A stretch of 64,000 nucleotides of DNA from Oligoflexus sp. (GTDB lineage: Bacteria; Bdellovibrionota_B; Oligoflexia; Oligoflexales; Oligoflexaceae), in assembly GCF_035712445.1 (NCBI RefSeq), contig NZ_DASTAT010000038.1:1-64000 (forward strand). The letters run 5' to 3'. Below, one piece after another: positions 59,911-64,000 of this stretch; position 1 is the stretch's first letter; each line of letters opens with the position of its first letter. Under the pieces are notes generated by a model. That model was not told where the DNA came from, searched no databases, and saw nothing but the letters and a program-made list of their open reading frames with translations. The position numbers and the translations under genes are program-made.

Positions 59911-60750
59911 CTATCTCCAGAGAAGCGTTCGATACTCCGAATACAACCTTAATACAAAAATGGAAAAACTTAGATTCAAAAACGATCCCACCAGTTCGGA
60001 AAGTACGGTCTGCAAGGAATACAGAGGAAAAGCCAGGGCGGGGGCCAGGACGGAAAGTCCTGCCGCCAAAAAAATTGTGCTGAGGGCGAACACAAAGGCC
60101 AGCGCCATCACCAGGGCATAGGCGCCGGTGATGTGGATGAAGCTGCGGCTGAAGCCAAAGACGCGATTTTGTCCAGGCAGGCTTTGCGTGACCAGTCGAT
60201 AAGCTTCCCCGATCGCGCGAAAGATTCCATGACTGCGAAAGATCGTGATGGTGGCGGCCGAGACCAGAATTCCCGCGACAAGAAGGCCAGGAATCACCAG
60301 CAGCACAAGGCCAATGCCCAAGGGCACCAGCAGAAGGAGGGCGATCATCGAGGCGCGTACGATGTAGCGGCCAAGACCCACGACCTCGGCGTCCGGGAAG
60401 GCGGCGGAGCGGTCTGCGATATAAAGGAGAGCATTGCCCCAGAAAAGCAGGGTCACGAGTGACGCCAGGATGGAACGCCAGGTATTAAGACCTTCGCGGG
60501 CTATTTGAATTTTCAGGGGATCCAGAAAGTCGGGCCAGCCGCTCGTCCACTCCGGTGCGGGTGGTGTGGGGAGCAGGCGTGCGCTGTACTGATCCCAGGC
60601 CACCAGTCCCACATAAACGAGAAGAAAGAGGAGCGAAGCCCAGCGTTGATCGACAAGAAACGCACGCGACGTTTTTAGGCTTTGAATGATGCGTGGCACA
60701 AAGCCTTGCGCCTCATGAGGGGGCTCGATGAAGTTTTGCATATCAGACAT
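59911..60750 (-). CDS. Polytopic membrane protein of unknown function
   Basis: The 279-residue protein has about six hydrophobic segments (RWASLLFLLVYVGLVAW, ILASLVTLLFWGNALLYIA, ASMIALLLLVPLGIGLVLLV, VSAATITIFRSHGIFRAIGE) and a loose resemblance to the glycerophosphodiesterase membrane-domain/YciC group. AGGAG lies about 6 bases before ATG 60750. It is followed one base later by the beta-CASP nuclease gene, suggesting coupled translation. I do not recognise a firm family. Confidence 0.7.
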   Translation of the reverse strand: MSDMQNFIEPPHEAQGFVPRIIQSLKTSRAFLVDQRWASLLFLLVYVGLVAWDQYSARLLPTPPAPEWTSGWPDFLDPLKIQIAREGLNTWRSILASLVTLLFWGNALLYIADRSAAFPDAEVVGLGRYIVRASMIALLLLVPLGIGLVLLVIPGLLVAGILVSAATITIFRSHGIFRAIGEAYRLVTQSLPGQNRVFGFSRSFIHITGAYALVMALAFVFALSTIFLAAGLSVLAPALAFPLYSLQTVLSELVGSFLNLSFSIFVLRLYSEYRTLLWR

Positions 60751-60914
60751 GGGTGCTCCTGGACGAGAGGGTCGAAAGAACGCGAATGTCCTTTGCTAAC
60801 GAAAGCGGAAGCCCCTGTCCAGCCCAAGTCCGCGCCTCTCCAATTGGCTGCTGGGAATTTTCAGCGCCCTGCATTAAAATCCCTCACCGATTGCCTTTCA
60901 TGGACGAGGCTTGC

Positions 60915-61490
60915 ATGGTATCTCCTCATACGCGGCGTGTTTTTTTGACCTATGGCGCGCAATCTTTGGTTGCCATGCCGACGCTTTTAACTTCGCCCTG
61001 GCTGTTGGCCGAAGATCTTCCTGATCCAGCCGCGGACGTGACGTTCATTCATCTGCGGCCGCATTATAACAAGGTCCTGAGTATCCTGATGCCGATGGCC
61101 TTGGGCGTCGAGCTGAACTCTTCCGATCCCGAGGATCAGAAATTGATGGTCATAACCCTGAAAGGTTTGGATCACCTGATCGACTGTCTTTCCGAACGCA
61201 ATCGCGAGGATCTTCTTTTGCTCCTCGATCTTTTATCCATGCCTTTGACGCGGACGCTCCTGGGTCTTTGGACCCAATGGGAAAAGGCTTCGCGCGAAGA
61301 GGTGGAAGGCTTTTTGGATCAGTGGGAACGCAGCACGATGAGCCTGAAGCGTTTTGGATATCAGTCCCTGATGCAGCTTATGGAATTCGCGTTTTACGGC
61401 CGGCCTGAGCATGCCGCGCCCTTGCGTTATCCCGGTCCCCCGGCCGCCATCCAGCCTTTTCTGAAACGTTTTCAGAAGGGAGACCATTGA
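60915..61490 (+). CDS. Tat-signal small subunit for a GMC oxidoreductase
   Basis: The 191-residue protein starts with a twin-arginine-like leader (PHTRRVFLTYGAQSL then VAMPTLLTSPWLLA) and continues as a helical domain resembling gluconate-2-dehydrogenase subunit 3-like partners. The GMC oxidoreductase downstream lacks its own signal, so this subunit may carry it through Tat as a hitchhiker. ATG 60915 follows GAGG by 5 bases; ATG 60900 is an alternative. Its stop overlaps the GMC start (TGATG). Confidence 0.7.
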   Translation: MVSPHTRRVFLTYGAQSLVAMPTLLTSPWLLAEDLPDPAADVTFIHLRPHYNKVLSILMPMALGVELNSSDPEDQKLMVITLKGLDHLIDCLSERNREDLLLLLDLLSMPLTRTLLGLWTQWEKASREEVEGFLDQWERSTMSLKRFGYQSLMQLMEFAFYGRPEHAAPLRYPGPPAAIQPFLKRFQKGDH

Positions 61491-63085
61491 TGGGGCTGCC
61501 CGATGTTTTTTTGGATTCCATGCAGTCCGAGGCCTGGAAAGTCGTGGATGGAGCCCAGCTGACCCAGGATGAAAACTGGGATGCGGATGTTGTGATCATC
61601 GGCAGCGGCGCGGGGGGTGGAACCGCGGCAGAAATCCTGAGCGGCGCGGGCCTTCAGGTCGTCCTGATCGAGGAAGGCGGCCTTCATACCTCGCAGGATT
61701 TTCAGCTTGAGGAACTTGAGGCTTATACCGGGCTCTATCAGGAAGGCATGACCCGTTCCACGCGTGATGGGGCCATCAGCATCCTTCAGGGGCGCACGGT
61801 CGGGGGATCGACGACGGTGAACTGGACGTCGAGTTTTCGTACGCCTGATCCCACTTTGGAATACTGGGCGCGGAATTTCGCGGTGAAGGGCTTAAGCAGC
61901 GCCGACCTTCGGCCCTGGTTTCAGAAAATGGAAGAACGGCTGAACGTAACCGAATGGAAGGCGCCGAACCCCAATAACGAGGTGCTTCTGCGCGGCTGTG
62001 AAAAGCTCGGTATTCCCGTGAAGCCGATTCCGCGGAACGTCAAAGGCTGCTGGAACCTGGGTTACTGTGGAATGGGCTGTCCGACGAATGCCAAGCAGTC
62101 GATGCTGGTCACAACGATACCCGAAGCCCTGCGGCGCGGCGCGCGACTCGTGCATCGAATGCGCGTGCAGAAGCTTGAGATCGGTCCGAAGGGTGTGCGT
62201 GAGCTTTTTGCAGTGGCCCTGGATGCTGAGGGCCGGAAAACCACGGGAAAAACCCTGCGGGTACGGGCCCGGTATTTCATCCTGGCTTCGGGTGCGATCG
62301 GCAGTCCTTCGATACTTTTAAGGTCAGAGGCTCCCGATCCTTATCGCACCCTCGGCAAGCGCACGTTTCTGCATCCTTCAGTTTTCGCCTTCGCGCGTTT
62401 TGATGAACCCACACAGCCTTTCCATGGCGCTCCCCAGTCCATATTCACCGATCACTATCAATGGCAGCATGGTGCATCGGGACGGATGGGTTATAAGATC
62501 GAGGCGGTCCCCATGCAGCCGCTCTTTGCTTCGGTCATCATGCGGGGACATGGTCTTCAGCATCGGAAGAGGATGGAGCAGCTGGATCACACGGCGGGAT
62601 CGCTGGCGCTTTTGCGTGATGGTTTTCATGAGGAGAGCCCCGGTGGTGCGGTGCTCTTGGATCGTTTCCAGGCGCCGATTCTGGATTATCCGATTACGCC
62701 TTACATGATGGATGGCGTGAAGCGGGCTTATATGGCGATCGGTGAGATTTATTTCGCGGCGGGTGCCAGGGCCTATTTTCCTGGGCATGGGGATGCGAAG
62801 GATTACAGCAGCTATCAGGAGTTTCGGCGGGATCTGGATCGGTATTCGTTTGATAAGCTCCGCATGCGACTGGGCAGCGCGCATGTGATGGGCGGCTGCA
62901 CGATGAGCGAGGTGCCGCGGATGGGCGTGGTGAACAGCGAGGGTCGGCATCATCAGATCGAGAACCTTTGGGTGTGGGATGGGTCGCTGTTTCCGACCAG
63001 CGTCGGGGCGAATCCGCAGCTGTCGATTTATGGAATCGTGGCGAAGCTCGCGCATGATTTTTTGAAGACTTTGGGAAAGGTTTGA
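61490..63085 (+). CDS. GMC family FAD oxidoreductase
   Basis: The 531-residue flavoprotein has the N-terminal FAD motif VVIIGSGAGGGTAAEIL, the GMC signature RTVGGSTTVNWTSSFRTP, a Cys-containing loop CWNLGYCGMGCPTNAKQSML typical of choline/alcohol/sterol-type GMC members, and the C-terminal active-site region HVMGGCTMSE with SVGANPQLSIYGIVAKLA. It has no signal peptide and overlaps the Tat subunit by one base, so export as a complex to the periplasm is likely. GGGAG lies upstream. The alcohol substrate is unknown. Confidence 0.9.
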   Translation: MGLPDVFLDSMQSEAWKVVDGAQLTQDENWDADVVIIGSGAGGGTAAEILSGAGLQVVLIEEGGLHTSQDFQLEELEAYTGLYQEGMTRSTRDGAISILQGRTVGGSTTVNWTSSFRTPDPTLEYWARNFAVKGLSSADLRPWFQKMEERLNVTEWKAPNPNNEVLLRGCEKLGIPVKPIPRNVKGCWNLGYCGMGCPTNAKQSMLVTTIPEALRRGARLVHRMRVQKLEIGPKGVRELFAVALDAEGRKTTGKTLRVRARYFILASGAIGSPSILLRSEAPDPYRTLGKRTFLHPSVFAFARFDEPTQPFHGAPQSIFTDHYQWQHGASGRMGYKIEAVPMQPLFASVIMRGHGLQHRKRMEQLDHTAGSLALLRDGFHEESPGGAVLLDRFQAPILDYPITPYMMDGVKRAYMAIGEIYFAAGARAYFPGHGDAKDYSSYQEFRRDLDRYSFDKLRMRLGSAHVMGGCTMSEVPRMGVVNSEGRHHQIENLWVWDGSLFPTSVGANPQLSIYGIVAKLAHDFLKTLGKV

Positions 63086-63088
63086 TTC

Positions 63089-63544
63089 ATGAAATTTGTC
63101 CTTTTGCTGGTGAGTTTGTTCTTTGCGGCCTGTACGTCGATGAACCTTGTGCCCGAGAAGCCGCAGGTTGCGCTGAAGAATGTGGAGCTAGGGAAAGTGG
63201 GGCTCACGGACGTGGAGCTTATTGCGGTTTTGGATGTCACCAATCCGAATGATTATGATTTGAATCTGGCGGCGATTGATTATCAGGTGGATGCCTTGGG
63301 TATGACGCTCGGAAAGGGGAGCAGCCTTGAAGCGATTCGTCTGCAGCCGCATATGAAGCAGACGGTGAAGTTGCCTTTGACTCTGACCACGGCGTCGGCG
63401 GTGAAGTTCGGACAGGCCTATTATTCGCCGGGACAGAAGCAGCTGCCGGTGTCGCTGCAGGCGACGGTGAAGGTGAATTCGCCGGTGGGACCGATAAGTT
63501 TGAATTTTGAGGATGTTAAGGATCTCAAGGAAAAGAAACGTTGA
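63089..63544 (+). CDS. LEA type 2 (WHy-domain) lipoprotein
   Basis: The 151-residue protein has a lipoprotein signal (LLLVSLFFAAC, lipidated Cys) and an LEA14-like WHy beta-sandwich: LTDVELIAVLDVTNPNDYDL, IDYQVDALGMTLGKGSS and TVKLPLTLTTASAVKF. Such proteins are linked to desiccation and envelope stability. It starts 3 bases after the GMC gene and so belongs to that operon. Confidence 0.85.
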   Translation: MKFVLLLVSLFFAACTSMNLVPEKPQVALKNVELGKVGLTDVELIAVLDVTNPNDYDLNLAAIDYQVDALGMTLGKGSSLEAIRLQPHMKQTVKLPLTLTTASAVKFGQAYYSPGQKQLPVSLQATVKVNSPVGPISLNFEDVKDLKEKKR

Positions 63545-63596
63545 TAAGTGCGCCCGGGGACGTGGACTTTAGTCGATGAGAACGTCACCCCACCAC

Positions 63597-63622
63597 AGCT
63601 TTTTACTCAACAGAAAAAAGCT
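63597..63622. other. AT-rich hairpin in the 63.5-63.7 kb intergenic region
   Basis: AGCTTTTT pairs with AAAAAGCT around a short loop, 53 bases after the LEA-type stop and 54 bases before the next start. It could end the GMC operon or belong to the next promoter; a T-run in the right position is lacking. Confidence 0.35.
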
Positions 63623-63675
63623 TGCATCCCCAGGAATCGCAGGGATATTTTATCAGCAATCAGGAGACCATAGGC

Positions 63676-64000
63676 ATGTCAGCGCGTATTAATTATTATC
63701 ACCAGGCTCCCCAGCTCTTGAATCAAATCTCGAAGCTCAGCCTTAGCTTGAATGAAAGTTCTCTCGACACGAGCTTGCGCGACCTCGTGAACATCCGCGC
63801 CTCCACATTGAACGGCTGCGCGTTTTGCCTCGACATGCATGTAAAGGAGGCGAGAATCCACGGGGAGAGGGATCTTCGCGTGCACCATACTCATGTGTGG
63901 CGTGAGTCGCCTCTCTTCACCGCCCGGGAAAAGGCGGCTCTGGAATGGACGGAAGCCGTCACGCGTCTTTCGCGGGAAGGCATTCCGGATGACCTTTACC
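63676..64000 (+). CDS. Carboxymuconolactone decarboxylase family (AhpD-like) protein, cut by window edge
   Basis: From ATG 63676, with GGAG 9 bases upstream, 108 residues are readable: SLDTSLRDLVNIRASTLNGC leads to the CAFCLDMH redox pair, then ESPLFTAREKAALEWTEAVT. The CxxC plus downstream His is the AhpD/YnjA-type peroxidase-related signature. The C-terminus lies beyond the window. It is probably a separate unit from the GMC operon. Confidence 0.88.
   Translation, partial: MSARINYYHQAPQLLNQISKLSLSLNESSLDTSLRDLVNIRASTLNGCAFCLDMHVKEARIHGERDLRVHHTHVWRESPLFTAREKAALEWTEAVTRLSREGIPDDLY

Overview
The window is a compact, gene-dense, moderately GC-rich chromosomal segment of a Gram-negative bacterium. 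It carries lipoproteins with LAGC/LTGC lipoboxes, a TolC/RND export pair, M13 peptidase, RlmM, the kbl-tdh pair, many two-component and diguanylate-cyclase signalling proteins, and genes with AGGAG-type ribosome binding sites and some TTG/GTG starts. The signalling load, secreted lipoproteins and the NfeD/stomatin, SNF2-SWIM and MNIO genes fit a free-living member of the former Deltaproteobacteria, perhaps the Oligoflexus/Bdellovibrionota side. That placement is inference; no rRNA or tRNA gene was found to support it.

Layout. 1-4.2 kb: start of a membrane protein, a Cys/Met-metabolism PLP enzyme, a GT-C-like membrane protein and a DUF2382 stress protein. 4.3-8.8 kb (minus): a large Calx-beta/choice-of-anchor lipoprotein, then an overlapping YqcI/YcgG (GntA-like) and DUF1989 pair. 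9.0-12.2 kb (plus): an XRE/TerB-like regulator, NfeD and two SPFH proteins in one operon, facing a lone TerB-like protein. 12.8-19.4 kb (minus): a 93-residue Cys-containing precursor, an MNIO (DUF692) protein fused to a BufC-like partner, TolC, and an RND pump with no adapter protein. 19.6-24.4 kb: an AT-rich beta-propeller-like lipoprotein, a secreted amphipathic protein and a periplasmic binding protein. 24.4-33.3 kb: a CheA-like membrane kinase, PilZ, tdh, kbl, rlmM and an NtrC-type regulator.

33.4-36.0 kb: a CcoN-CcoO fusion and a one-heme CcoP-like protein. The CcoN part has lost every CuB ligand, the catalytic Tyr and the heme b3 His, but keeps both low-spin heme b histidines. It reads as an electron-transfer complex derived from a cbb3 oxidase, not as an oxidase. 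36.0-45.7 kb: a diguanylate cyclase, two more CheA-like (HPt + HATPase) membrane kinases, small metabolic genes and an LtaS-like sulfatase-fold protein. 46-50.8 kb: a secreted amidohydrolase, an ABC1 kinase, a 16-bp tandem repeat and an M13 peptidase. 51-59.9 kb: a SWIM-SNF2 ATPase preceded by 19-bp tandem repeats, an SH3 lipoprotein, SrkA, YaiI, a DASS transporter and a beta-CASP nuclease. 59.9-64 kb: a membrane protein, a Tat-subunit/GMC oxidoreductase operon with an LEA-type lipoprotein, and the start of a carboxymuconolactone-decarboxylase-family gene.

The most interesting points are the active-site-less CcoNOP complex, the minimal MNIO-fusion/precursor operon with an internal attenuator-like hairpin, and the three HPt-HATPase kinases that combine CheA P1 and P4 modules with membrane sensor modules.
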